Below are positions 1 through 6,043 of a stretch of DNA of 7,760 nucleotides, one piece after another. The position numbers were made by a program, and so were the translations under genes. The notes under the pieces are model-generated. The model was not told the origin of the DNA. It ran no database searches and worked only from the letters and a program-made list of their open reading frames with translations. The stretch is from positions 1-7,760 of the forward strand of contig DHVO01000218.1 in assembly GCA_002412705.1 (NCBI GenBank), read 5' to 3'. Position 1 is the first letter of the stretch; each line of letters starts with the position of its first letter. This DNA is from Bacteroidales bacterium UBA5206. GTDB lineage: Bacteria > Bacteroidota > Bacteroidia > Bacteroidales > Tenuifilaceae.

Positions 1-690
1 GTTGCCGAGGTTACAACGGGAACCGGAGCGCTACAAATAGACCGCTTTGCGCAGCAGCGTATAGTAAAGGTGCGGGCCGAGCTAAACGGCATATCGCTTG
101 GCGAGGGTCAGGAGCAGGCTAAGCAGATACTGGCTGGCATGGATATCCCAGATAGCGTTGAGGTTGAGCTTAGCGGTCAAACCAGTGAGCAGGGCGACTC
201 GTTCTCCGATTTGTACCTAATCCTTATAATTGGTATCCTGCTGGTTTACATGGTTATGGCGGGTCAGTTTGAGAGTTTCCGCGACCCATTTATCATTATG
301 TTTGCCATACCTCTAACTTTTATTGGTGTTGTTTGGGCTTTTAAGCTATCGGGGCTAACGCTTAGCGTAACCACCTTTATTGGTGTGATTATGCTTATGG
401 GTATTGTGGTGAACAATGGTATTGTGCTGGTTGACTATACCAACCTGCTTCGTAAGCGCGGTTATAGGGTTTACGATGCCGTTCAGGAAGCCGGACGAAG
501 CCGTTTGCGCCCAGTGCTAATGACCTCGCTAACCACCATACTGGGTATGTTACCCATGGCGCTTAGCCAAGGGATGGGACGTGAGGCCTACTCACCGCTA
601 GGAACAACTATGATTGGAGGCTTGTTGGTATCAACGCTAATTACGCTGCTTGTGGTTCCAACCATCTACGCAGTATTCCATAGGGATTAG
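1..690 (+). CDS. RND multidrug-type efflux permease, C-terminal part (5' end outside window)
   Basis: Inner-membrane pump of the resistance-nodulation-division superfamily (AcrB/HAE1 type), which exports substrates using the proton gradient together with a periplasmic adaptor and an outer-membrane channel. The frame is open from base 1, so 229 residues are visible and the true start lies upstream; the first in-frame start-like codon, GTG at 70, is not a real start. Visible residues 1-70 are the end of the second periplasmic porter/docking region. Five hydrophobic segments follow at about residues 73-92, 99-116, 127-149, 165-184 and 197-225, matching TM8 to TM12 of the family. The TM10 signature GIVVNNGIVLVD and the following R-rich loop (AGRSRLRPVLMTS) are characteristic of HAE1-type pumps. 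The protein ends normally right after TM12. The proton-relay acids of TM4 are not in the window, so substrate class (drug or metal) cannot be decided. The family call is very safe; no gene name is assigned. Confidence 0.95.
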   Translation, partial: VAEVTTGTGALQIDRFAQQRIVKVRAELNGISLGEGQEQAKQILAGMDIPDSVEVELSGQTSEQGDSFSDLYLILIIGILLVYMVMAGQFESFRDPFIIMFAIPLTFIGVVWAFKLSGLTLSVTTFIGVIMLMGIVVNNGIVLVDYTNLLRKRGYRVYDAVQEAGRSRLRPVLMTSLTTILGMLPMALSQGMGREAYSPLGTTMIGGLLVSTLITLLVVPTIYAVFHRD

Positions 691-735
691 GGTAGATACG
701 GCATCAGCAAAAACATCAACTTAACAACTCAGGTA

Positions 736-1041
736 ATGAAAATAATATACTGCACCTGCAACGTAAGCGTAATAGAATCGCTGCTGCAAACTCTAGACAG
801 TTGTAACGTGCGCGACTACCAGATAGTTGAGCAGGTAACCGTTAAGAACAAAAAGGGCGACCACCGGTTCAATAATCCGGTGTGGCCAGGCTTTAACTCG
901 GCTGTTATTATGCAGATTAGCGACGACGATAAGGCCAAATCCGTTATGGCGGCCGTAAAGGATATGAACCGTACCGCCTTTAACGATAACGAGCTGGTAA
1001 CCGCCTGCATGTGGACCATGGACGACTATTTTTTTGATTGA
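736..1041 (+). CDS. PII/CutA-like small protein downstream of the RND pump
   Basis: A 101-residue soluble protein with no signal peptide or membrane segment. Its predicted order is strand (KIIYCTCN), helix (about 11-25), strand (DYQIVEQVTV), loop with NPVWPGFNS, strand (AVIMQIS), helix (about 65-78) and strand (LVTACMWTMDDYF). This is the ferredoxin-like beta-alpha-beta pattern of PII and CutA-type signalling proteins. The start is ATG at 736, 45 nt after the permease stop, with no promoter or terminator seen between, so co-transcription with the pump is likely. From memory, small PII-like proteins encoded beside RND pumps occur in Bacteroidota and in metal-pump clusters (DUF3240 type). A role as sensor or modulator of the pump is inference. 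The PII T-loop tyrosine signature is not evident and no ligand can be assigned. The gene is certainly real; the fold assignment is moderate. Confidence 0.72.
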   Translation: MKIIYCTCNVSVIESLLQTLDSCNVRDYQIVEQVTVKNKKGDHRFNNPVWPGFNSAVIMQISDDDKAKSVMAAVKDMNRTAFNDNELVTACMWTMDDYFFD

Positions 1042-1119
1042 TAGGGAGGAACACCGAATTGGTGCAATTTTAGTGCTTAGTGCGTGCGGAGTTTAATGTC
1101 TGTTATGTTGCTAATGCTA

Positions 1120-1416
1120 TTATTCGCCAATTCGGTTTTCAACATCCATTTTCTGATGCAAAACCCTGATGATTTCAACGATGTTGTGTTTTGATTTTTT
1201 GTAGAAAATGATGTGCGATTTAACTACTGTTGCTCTGTACCCTTTCTTTATGTAATCAACAGATTTGCCACTTTCAAAATTCTCTGCAATATATTCTATC
1301 TCGTCTAAAATTAAATTATAGTATCTATCGGCTTGTTCCTGCGACCAGTTTTCATAGGTATACAGCCATATCTTTTCAATATCTTCGCTTGCCTTCTTAC
1401 TAATTAAGAACTTCAT
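1120..1416 (-). CDS. RelE/ParE-family toxin of a type II toxin-antitoxin module
   Basis: A 98-residue protein matching the ParE pattern along its whole length. It has an N-terminal strand and helix with the KKASEDIEKIWLYT block (residues 7-20), the helix ENWSQEQADRYYNLI (22-36), the GYR motif at 59-61, SHIIFYK at 67-73, and the C-terminal EIIRVLHQKMD block (81-91). ParE toxins of this type usually poison DNA gyrase, while RelE relatives cut ribosome-bound mRNA. The similarity here is to the ParE side, but the target is inferred. Its ATG overlaps the antitoxin stop by 4 nt (ATGA), implying translational coupling in an antitoxin-toxin operon. The gene is full length and intact, so the toxin may be functional. 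Base composition by eye is clearly AT-richer than dnaG, fitting an acquired cassette. Confidence 0.9.
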   Translation of the reverse strand: MKFLISKKASEDIEKIWLYTYENWSQEQADRYYNLILDEIEYIAENFESGKSVDYIKKGYRATVVKSHIIFYKKSKHNIVEIIRVLHQKMDVENRIGE

Positions 1417-1661
1417 TTCTTGAGGTGTTTGGCGTGAAGTTTTTTAAGATTTTCTGTTCTATCAAAATCTTCAACAAGTCCGCTCTGTTCCCCTATTTCA
1501 AGTTCTTTAATCAAGGCTTTATACTTGTTCTCCTCGTTTTCCAAAAGGCGAAGTGCAGTCCTTATTACCTCACTAACAGACGAATACTTTCCCGAAGAGA
1601 TTTTCTCATTCACAAAGTTCTCAAAATATTCTCCTAGTAGTATTGATGTATTCTTTGCCAT
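1413..1661 (-). CDS. ParD-family (CC2985-type) ribbon-helix-helix antitoxin
   Basis: An 82-residue antitoxin, first gene of the pair with the ParE-like toxin. The N-terminus MAKNTSILLGEYFENFV followed by SSGKYSSVSEVIRTALRLLE is the typical ParD ribbon-helix-helix: a short DNA-binding strand (residues 4-9), helix 1 (11-22) and helix 2 (28-43). A charged, probably disordered C-terminal arm (44-82) should wrap the toxin. An in-frame ATG at 1706 would add 15 residues, but I reject it. The family begins at MAKNTS, and the longer start would lie inside the predicted -33 box and operator. No Shine-Dalgarno sequence precedes the ATG. Members of this family neutralise ParE and repress their own operon, which fits the palindrome just upstream. 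The stop overlaps the toxin start. Confidence 0.9.
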   Translation of the reverse strand: MAKNTSILLGEYFENFVNEKISSGKYSSVSEVIRTALRLLENEENKYKALIKELEIGEQSGLVEDFDRTENLKKLHAKHLKK

Positions 1662-1677
1662 AGCTGTAATTTTGCTA

Positions 1678-1708
1678 CAAAATACCAATTCTTGGTATTC
1701 GCTCAAAA
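1678..1708 (-). promoter_or_regulatory. Predicted promoter and palindromic operator of the parDE-like operon
   Basis: Read on the minus strand, a TTTTG box (1704-1708) lies 19 nt before TATTTTG (1678-1684), close to the Bacteroidota -33/-7 arrangement (the -7 is one base shorter than TAnnTTTG). A perfect inverted repeat, AATACCAA-GAA-TTGGTATT (1681-1699), fills most of the spacer and overlaps the -7 box. That is where a ribbon-helix-helix antitoxin would bind to shut off its own promoter. The -7 box ends 16 nt before the ATG at 1661, so the leader would be very short. The boxes and palindrome are seen directly; operator function is inferred. Confidence 0.6.
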
Positions 1709-1962
1709 TTTCAGAGTGATTTTTTGATGAGTTTACTCTTGTGGACTTATTCTTATTTGAAAGGGATGCAGTGAGTTACAGGTTTAGTGTTCGCTTTTAA
1801 AGGCTCATTAAAGGTTCCATTAATCCAAGAGTTTTTCATTCCATGCACTACATCATATTCCTACTCTCCTTTCTATCTAAAGATTCCCCAAACCCCAAAA
1901 CCGCTTCCACTTTTTAGTATCTTTACACGTTCGTACCTCAAACAGAAAAGCCCTTAAAATCA
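1709..1962. other. Intergenic region between the divergent parDE-like operon and dnaG
   Basis: Together with 1662-1708 this makes a gap of about 300 nt between the divergent antitoxin and dnaG starts. Apart from the two predicted promoters I see no ORF of coding character, no strong hairpin and no repeat. The stretch 1721-1880 is AT-rich without recognisable signals. Confidence 0.5.
1918..1925 (+). promoter_or_regulatory. Predicted -7 box of the dnaG promoter
   Basis: TATCTTTA differs from the Bacteroidota -7 consensus TAnnTTTG only in the last base. It lies 37 nt before the GTG start of dnaG. No clear TTG-type -33 box is found at the expected distance, near 1895-1899, so support is partial. 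Confidence 0.45.
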
Positions 1963-3903
1963 GTGATAGACCAAGTTACCGTAGATAGGATTATTGGCGC
2001 AGCCGATATAGTAGAAGTGGTTCAGGACTACGTTTCCCTTAAGAAACGTGGGGTGAACTACTTAGGCAACTGCCCATTTCATAATGAGAAAACGCCATCG
2101 TTTACGGTATCGCCGGCAAAGGGTATTTACAAGTGCTTTGGATGCGGAAAAGGGGGTAACTCCGTTTCGTTTATCATGGAGCATGAGCACCTAACCTACG
2201 TTGAGGCGCTTAAGTTCCTTGCCAAGAAGTACCACATTGAGGTTGAGGAGAAGGAGGTAACGGCCGAGGAGCTAAAATCGCGTAATGAGCGCGAAAGCCT
2301 TATGGTTACTGTTGCTTGGGCACAGCGTTACTTTACAGATATTCTGCACAAGCACACCGAGGGCAAAAGCGTGGCTCTTAGCTACTTTAAGGAGCGTGGC
2401 TTTAGGGACGATATCATAGAGAAGTTCCAGCTTGGTTACTGCCTTGAGCAGCGTAGCGCCTTCTCAACTGCCGCTCAGCGCGAGGGGTATAAGCTGGAGT
2501 ACCTTGTTAAAACAGGGCTAAGCGTACAGCGAGAGAACGATGCCTTCGACCGCTTTATGGGGCGCGTAATGTTCCCCATTCATAGCATTAGCGGGCGCGT
2601 TATAGCTTTTGGTGGGCGCATAATGCGTAGCGATAAAAAGCTTGCAAAGTACATTAATAGCCCCGAGAGCGACATCTACCATAAGAGCAACGTACTGTAC
2701 GGTATTTACTTTGCCAAGCAATCCATAACGCAGCAAAACCGCTGCTTGTTGGTTGAGGGTTACACCGATGTTATATCGCTTCATCAAGCTGGTATCGAGA
2801 ACGTGGTGGCCAGCTCAGGCACAGCCCTTACCCCGGACCAAATTAGGCTAATTAAGCGCTTCACCCCAAACATCACCATGCTTTACGATGGCGATGCTGC
2901 GGGTATAAAGGCATCGCTTAGGGGTATCGATTTGGTGCTTGAGGAGGGACTCAACGTAAAGGTTGTGCTACTCCCCGATGGCGAAGACCCCGATAGCTAC
3001 GCGCGCTCACACAGCGCATCGGAGGTGCTGGACTTTATTGCCAAAAACGAAACCGACTTTATACACTTCAAAACCCGCCTGCTACTTGACGATGCCAAGA
3101 ACGACCCCGTTAAGAAGGCCGGTTTAATAACTGATATTGTTCGTACCATCTCGGTTATTCCCGATAGTATTACCCGCTCCGTTTATATCAAGGAGTGTAG
3201 CCGAATGCTTGATATTGATGAGAGCATTCTCTACACCGAGGTGGGTAGCCAGCGCCGGAAGAAGCTTGAGGAGGTATTTGGCCGCGTTAGGCAGGAGCCA
3301 GAAGCAAAGCCCATTACGCCAAGCGTTCCCTCGTTTGTATCGGAGGTGTTCTGCGAGGAGCAGGAGAAGGAGATAATCTACTTCCTGCTAAAGTATGGGC
3401 ACAAGGTGCTTTTCCAGCTCGATAGCGAGAACCTCGAACCCAATGAGCGTGAGGTTACCGTTGGACAGTATATCATTGCAGAGCTGATGAATGATGAGCT
3501 CGATTTCCAGAACCTGGTTTACCGTAAGGTATTCAATGAGTACAAAACGGTAATGGAACGCGAAACGCAGGTGGATAATCGTTACTTTATCAACTTTCCC
3601 GACCCCGAAGTAAGCAGCGTTGCCGTTGACATTCTTGCTCAGCGCCACAGGCTTAGCCGTATTTGGGACAACCACCCAAGCAACGATACCGATATTGTTG
3701 ATTACCTAAACCATGCCATTCCCAAAGCAATAATGGTTTACAAAAGCAAAATTATACAAATGGCAATAAACAACCTCCGCAATCAATTGGGCACACTGAG
3801 TAAGGAACAAATTGATGAGCAGCGCGAGGTTATGCAGCAGATGGCCAACCTAACCAATTTAAGGGGAATTCTGTCCAAGGAGCTATCTAGGATTTTGGTG
3901 TAG
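1963..3903 (+). CDS. dnaG: DNA primase DnaG
   Basis: Synthesises the RNA primers for leading- and lagging-strand replication and works with the replicative helicase at the fork. The protein has 646 residues, normal for Bacteroidota. The N-terminal CHC2 zinc ribbon has ligands C37, H40, C58 and C61 (CPFH and CFGC). The RNA-polymerase core follows (about 110-430), including the YINSPES segment (230-236). The TOPRIM domain carries VEGYTDV with E265 and D269, YDGDAAG with D309 and D311, and EDPD with D342 and D344, so all metal-binding acids are present. A proline-containing linker (about 434-463) leads to the helicase-binding C-terminal domain. The start is GTG at 1963, chosen because the family begins MIDQ and no ATG is available. 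No Shine-Dalgarno is visible. It is monocistronic here rather than in the rpsU-dnaG-rpoD macro-operon of Proteobacteria, and is flanked on both sides by TA modules on the other strand. Confidence 0.98.
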   Translation: MIDQVTVDRIIGAADIVEVVQDYVSLKKRGVNYLGNCPFHNEKTPSFTVSPAKGIYKCFGCGKGGNSVSFIMEHEHLTYVEALKFLAKKYHIEVEEKEVTAEELKSRNERESLMVTVAWAQRYFTDILHKHTEGKSVALSYFKERGFRDDIIEKFQLGYCLEQRSAFSTAAQREGYKLEYLVKTGLSVQRENDAFDRFMGRVMFPIHSISGRVIAFGGRIMRSDKKLAKYINSPESDIYHKSNVLYGIYFAKQSITQQNRCLLVEGYTDVISLHQAGIENVVASSGTALTPDQIRLIKRFTPNITMLYDGDAAGIKASLRGIDLVLEEGLNVKVVLLPDGEDPDSYARSHSASEVLDFIAKNETDFIHFKTRLLLDDAKNDPVKKAGLITDIVRTISVIPDSITRSVYIKECSRMLDIDESILYTEVGSQRRKKLEEVFGRVRQEPEAKPITPSVPSFVSEVFCEEQEKEIIYFLLKYGHKVLFQLDSENLEPNEREVTVGQYIIAELMNDELDFQNLVYRKVFNEYKTVMERETQVDNRYFINFPDPEVSSVAVDILAQRHRLSRIWDNHPSNDTDIVDYLNHAIPKAIMVYKSKIIQMAINNLRNQLGTLSKEQIDEQREVMQQMANLTNLRGILSKELSRILV

Positions 3904-3909
3904 AGAACA

Positions 3910-4323
3910 CTAAACCGATTTTAGGTATTGAGCAGCAGACATCACTGGTAGCTTAACTTTTTGAAAATCCTTTAGATTTCTTGTGATAATAATCTCGGCA
4001 CTAGATTCAATTGCGGAGTAGTACTGTAGCGCATCTTCAAAATCCCTAAATTCATTGTCGTTAAGTGCTAGCCCAATAATCTTTTCATCAAGGCTTAGAA
4101 CATCAACAATTAGTTTGAGTTTACGTAGTATTTGCTTTGCCTCCTCAGCCTTCTTCGACTGCAGCAGTATATAGTTTACGTTGGCAAACGATAATGACGA
4201 TACGCACAAGGTAAGCTTTTGCTTATCGGCTAAGGTAAATAGCATTGCTGCCTCAGTATAAAAGGGCTCTCGTTTTGCCAGTAGATCAATAATAATATTG
4301 GTATCAATAAGTAATTTTTTCAT
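3910..4323 (-). CDS. PIN-domain protein, probable VapC-like ribonuclease toxin
   Basis: A 137-residue single PIN domain. The N-terminal LLIDTNIIIDLLAKREPFY places the first catalytic aspartate at D7 (with D13). FRDFEDALQY supplies the second acidic cluster (D94, E96, D97), and IITRNLKDF (112-120) is the usual C-terminal TRN-D motif with D119. The architecture resembles the PIN_3 subgroup common in Bacteroidota. PIN toxins are Mg-dependent endoribonucleases, often cleaving tRNA or rRNA; the target here is unknown. The second acid typical of classical VapC near residue 45 is not obvious (SSLSFANVNYIL), as in this subgroup as far as I recall. It lies 87 nt downstream of the antitoxin-like gene in the same orientation. 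Its stop is 6 nt from the dnaG stop, convergent. Full length, no disruption seen. Confidence 0.87.
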   Translation of the reverse strand: MKKLLIDTNIIIDLLAKREPFYTEAAMLFTLADKQKLTLCVSSLSFANVNYILLQSKKAEEAKQILRKLKLIVDVLSLDEKIIGLALNDNEFRDFEDALQYYSAIESSAEIIITRNLKDFQKVKLPVMSAAQYLKSV

Positions 4324-4410
4324 CTGACTATTACTTTTTTATAAAGATGCAGATGGAACATTCAAAGAATATTGGAACACATACAAAACTTAACGTCGGT
4401 CTTGAATACG

Positions 4411-4656
4411 CTATTTGTACTTCTCATCAAGGTGTTGTGAGTAGCTCTTTTTATATTCAAAACCCTCATCAAGGTCTATTACACCACTTAAGCTTTTCAC
4501 CAAGGGTGATATTTCAACCTTATCGTCATTCTGCGTTGTTAACGATTCAAGGTAAGCCTCTATCATTTTAGATAGGCTAATATTGTGATTCTGAGCAAAA
4601 ATCTTTGCCCTCTCAATCACTCCTTTATTTAATCGTAAGGTCAATTTTGTTTCCAT
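4411..4656 (-). CDS. DUF6364-like small antitoxin paired with the PIN protein
   Basis: An 81-residue protein starting METKLTLRLNKGVIERAKIF. It has a short basic N-terminal strand (residues 2-9), a helix (11-23), then ISLSKMIEAYLESL (27-40). This is the ribbon-helix-helix-like layout of Bacteroidota proteins annotated DUF6364, which regularly precede PIN-domain toxins. The acidic C-terminal half (43-81, including DLDEGFEY) would be the toxin-binding arm. An in-frame ATG at 4692 would add 12 residues, but it falls inside the predicted promoter and the family begins at METK, so 4656 is preferred. No Shine-Dalgarno is seen. The likely role is neutralising the PIN protein and repressing the operon. 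That pairing is inferred from gene order and family, not from direct evidence. Confidence 0.82.
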   Translation of the reverse strand: METKLTLRLNKGVIERAKIFAQNHNISLSKMIEAYLESLTTQNDDKVEISPLVKSLSGVIDLDEGFEYKKSYSQHLDEKYK

Positions 4657-4668
4657 AGCACTTATGTT

Positions 4669-4698
4669 TACGTACAAATATAACAAATACATACGTAC
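4669..4698. repeat. Two TACGTAC repeats 23 bp apart at the antitoxin promoter
   Basis: TACGTAC occurs at 4669-4675 and again at 4692-4698, a spacing of 23 bp, about two helical turns. The core TACGTA is itself a palindrome, so each copy is a symmetric half-site. One copy lies at the start-site edge of the predicted -7 box and the other inside the -33/-7 spacer. They are good candidates for the antitoxin operator. Confidence 0.55.
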
Positions 4699-4705
4699 AT
4701 GTCAA
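4675..4705 (-). promoter_or_regulatory. Predicted promoter of the PIN/antitoxin operon
   Basis: On the minus strand TTG (4703-4705) is followed after 20 nt by TATATTTG (4675-4682), an exact match to the Bacteroidota -7 consensus TAnnTTTG at the expected spacing. Transcription would begin near 4668, giving a leader of only about a dozen bases before the ATG at 4656. Confidence 0.65.
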
Positions 4706-4835
4706 GTTCTTACGAATGTGTTTATTATGCTTAGTGATATTTATATTTCATCATCATTAAGCAAAACAAGTTAGGTATAGCTAATAAGCACGCTGTTTTA
4801 CTCACCACCATTCACTGTTTCACACATATAAATTG

Positions 4836-4843
4836 TATTTTTG
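4836..4843 (+). promoter_or_regulatory. Predicted -7 box of the trpS promoter
   Basis: TATTTTTG, followed by C, matches TAnnTTTG exactly. The -33 region near 4813-4817 is weak (only CTG). The leader to the ATG at 4923 would be about 75 nt. It contains no tryptophan codons and no strong hairpin, so neither leader-peptide attenuation nor a T-box is supported. Confidence 0.5.
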
Positions 4844-4922
4844 CAAACATACTTTAGGTGTTTAATGTTTAGGCTTTGTAAGTGCCTCGCATATAATATC
4901 TAGCATCTAACATATTTTTATT

Positions 4923-5912
4923 ATGGATATAGTAGTAAGCGGAATACGCTCCACCGGAAAGCTGCACCTTGGTAACTACTTTGGTGCCCTTAAGAATTTT
5001 ATTAAGATGCAGCACGAGAATAAGTGCTACTTCTTTATTGCCGATTACCACTCGTTAACCACCCATCCAACGCCCGAGAACCTTCACGGTTCGGTTAAGC
5101 AGGTGCTTGCCGAGTACCTTGCGTGCGGGCTTGATCCGGAGGTGGCAACCCTTTACATACAGAGCGATCTTCCCGAAATACCTGAGCTATACCTCCTTCT
5201 AAACATGAACGCTTACCTAGGCGAGCTGGAGCGTTGTACATCGTTTAAGGAGAAGATACGCAAGCAGCCCAACAACGTAAACGCCGGATTGCTTACCTAT
5301 CCTACGCTTATGGCTGCCGATATCATTATTCACAGGGCGCATAAAGTGCCTGTGGGTAAGGATCAAGAGCAGCACCTTGAGATGACCCGCACCTTTGCCA
5401 ATCGCTTTAACAGGCTTTACAACGTGGAGTACTTCCCTGAGCCTGTAGCGTACAACTTTGGCGAGGAGCTGGTAAAGATTCCTGGGCTTGATGGCTCTGG
5501 TAAAATGGGCAAATCGGAGGGTAACGCCATTTACCTATCGGATGACCCTGAAACCATTCGCAAAAAGGTGATGAAGGCTGTGTCCGATAGTGGTCCAACC
5601 GAGCCAAACCAGCCAAAACCAGAGGCCATTCAGAACCTGTTCACCATAATGAAAGTGGTTTCTACTCCTGATACCTACGCCTACTTTGACGATAAGTATA
5701 ATACCTGCCAAATTCGCTATGGCGATTTAAAGAAGCAGCTTGCAGAGGATATCACCCGCTTTACCGATCCTTTCCGCGAGAAGATTGAAGCTATTTTAGC
5801 CGATAATAAGTACTTACGCGATGTTGCAGAGATGGGAGCAGAAAAGGCTCGCCAAAGTGCTCGTCAAACTATTAAGGAGGTTAGGGATATTATTGGATTT
5901 AGGCGGTTCTAA
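4923..5912 (+). CDS. trpS: Tryptophanyl-tRNA synthetase
   Basis: Cytoplasmic class I aminoacyl-tRNA synthetase that joins tryptophan to tRNA-Trp using ATP. It has 329 residues, the usual bacterial length. The Rossmann fold opens with MDIVVSGIRSTGKLHLGNYFG, carrying the HIGH-type signature HLGN at 15-18. The tryptophan pocket region includes LMAADI with D133, and VGKDQEQH follows at 144-151. The second class I signature is KMGKS at 194-198, in place of KMSKS, directly followed by EGN. The C-terminal helical tRNA-binding part runs to residue 329. The ATG at 4923 sits at the family's N-terminus, with AT-rich sequence rather than a Shine-Dalgarno before it. Transcribed alone and convergent with cysS, from which it is separated by a strong terminator. 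Confidence 0.98.
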   Translation: MDIVVSGIRSTGKLHLGNYFGALKNFIKMQHENKCYFFIADYHSLTTHPTPENLHGSVKQVLAEYLACGLDPEVATLYIQSDLPEIPELYLLLNMNAYLGELERCTSFKEKIRKQPNNVNAGLLTYPTLMAADIIIHRAHKVPVGKDQEQHLEMTRTFANRFNRLYNVEYFPEPVAYNFGEELVKIPGLDGSGKMGKSEGNAIYLSDDPETIRKKVMKAVSDSGPTEPNQPKPEAIQNLFTIMKVVSTPDTYAYFDDKYNTCQIRYGDLKKQLAEDITRFTDPFREKIEAILADNKYLRDVAEMGAEKARQSARQTIKEVRDIIGFRRF

Positions 5913-5941
5913 TGATTGCGGTCTATACCAAACAAAATAAG

Positions 5942-5970
5942 AAACCCCAGACAATCAATGTCTGGGGTTT
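5942..5970. terminator. Bidirectional intrinsic terminator between trpS and cysS
   Basis: A perfect 12-bp stem, AAACCCCAGACA with TGTCTGGGGTTT, closes a 5-nt loop (ATCAA). On the plus strand a T-rich tract (TTTTGCTTTT) follows, and on the minus strand the flank is also T-rich (TTTCTTATTTTG). It lies 29 nt after the trpS stop and about 75 nt after the cysS stop, so it can end both convergent transcripts. Confidence 0.9.
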
Positions 5971-6009
5971 TGCTTTTAAATCCTTTAACCTTTCACTTTT
6001 AACGTTTCA

Positions 6010-6027
6010 TCTCGCCTAAGGGCGAGA
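6010..6027 (-). other. GC-rich hairpin just downstream of cysS
   Basis: TCTCGCC (6010-6016) and GGCGAGA (6021-6027) form a perfect 7-bp stem with a 4-nt loop, 16 nt beyond the cysS stop. No T-tract follows on either strand, so it is not a classical terminator by itself. It could stabilise the 3' end of the cysS message or be a small dispersed palindrome. Confidence 0.45.
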
Positions 6028-6043
6028 CAGGCTCTTTAGCGTT

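Noticed and set aside
1053..1136. Ten-base inverted repeat ACCGAATTGG (1053-1062) and CCAATTCGGT (1127-1136) spanning the end of the PII-like and toxin genes
   Set aside because: The 64-nt separation makes a terminator unlikely, and the right copy lies inside the toxin reading frame. The local CACC/GGTG stem at 1052-1064 is only 4 bp. Probably chance, though it could be an old insertion scar.
1662..1706. Longer N-terminus for the ParD-like antitoxin from ATG at 1706
   Set aside because: It would run through the predicted promoter and palindrome, and the family motif begins at MAKNTS, 15 residues later.
3137..3376. 79-codon open frame within dnaG on the same strand
   Set aside because: Entirely inside the primase coding region in another frame, arginine-rich at the end, with no recognisable domain.
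4845..4922. Possible T-box or leader-peptide attenuator upstream of trpS
   Set aside because: No tryptophan codons, no T-box sequence and no strong alternative stems are seen in the roughly 75-nt leader.
5512..5530. KMGKS instead of KMSKS in TrpRS (and likewise in CysRS)
   Set aside because: The lysines that act in catalysis are kept and the variant is common in class I synthetases, so it is not a defect.
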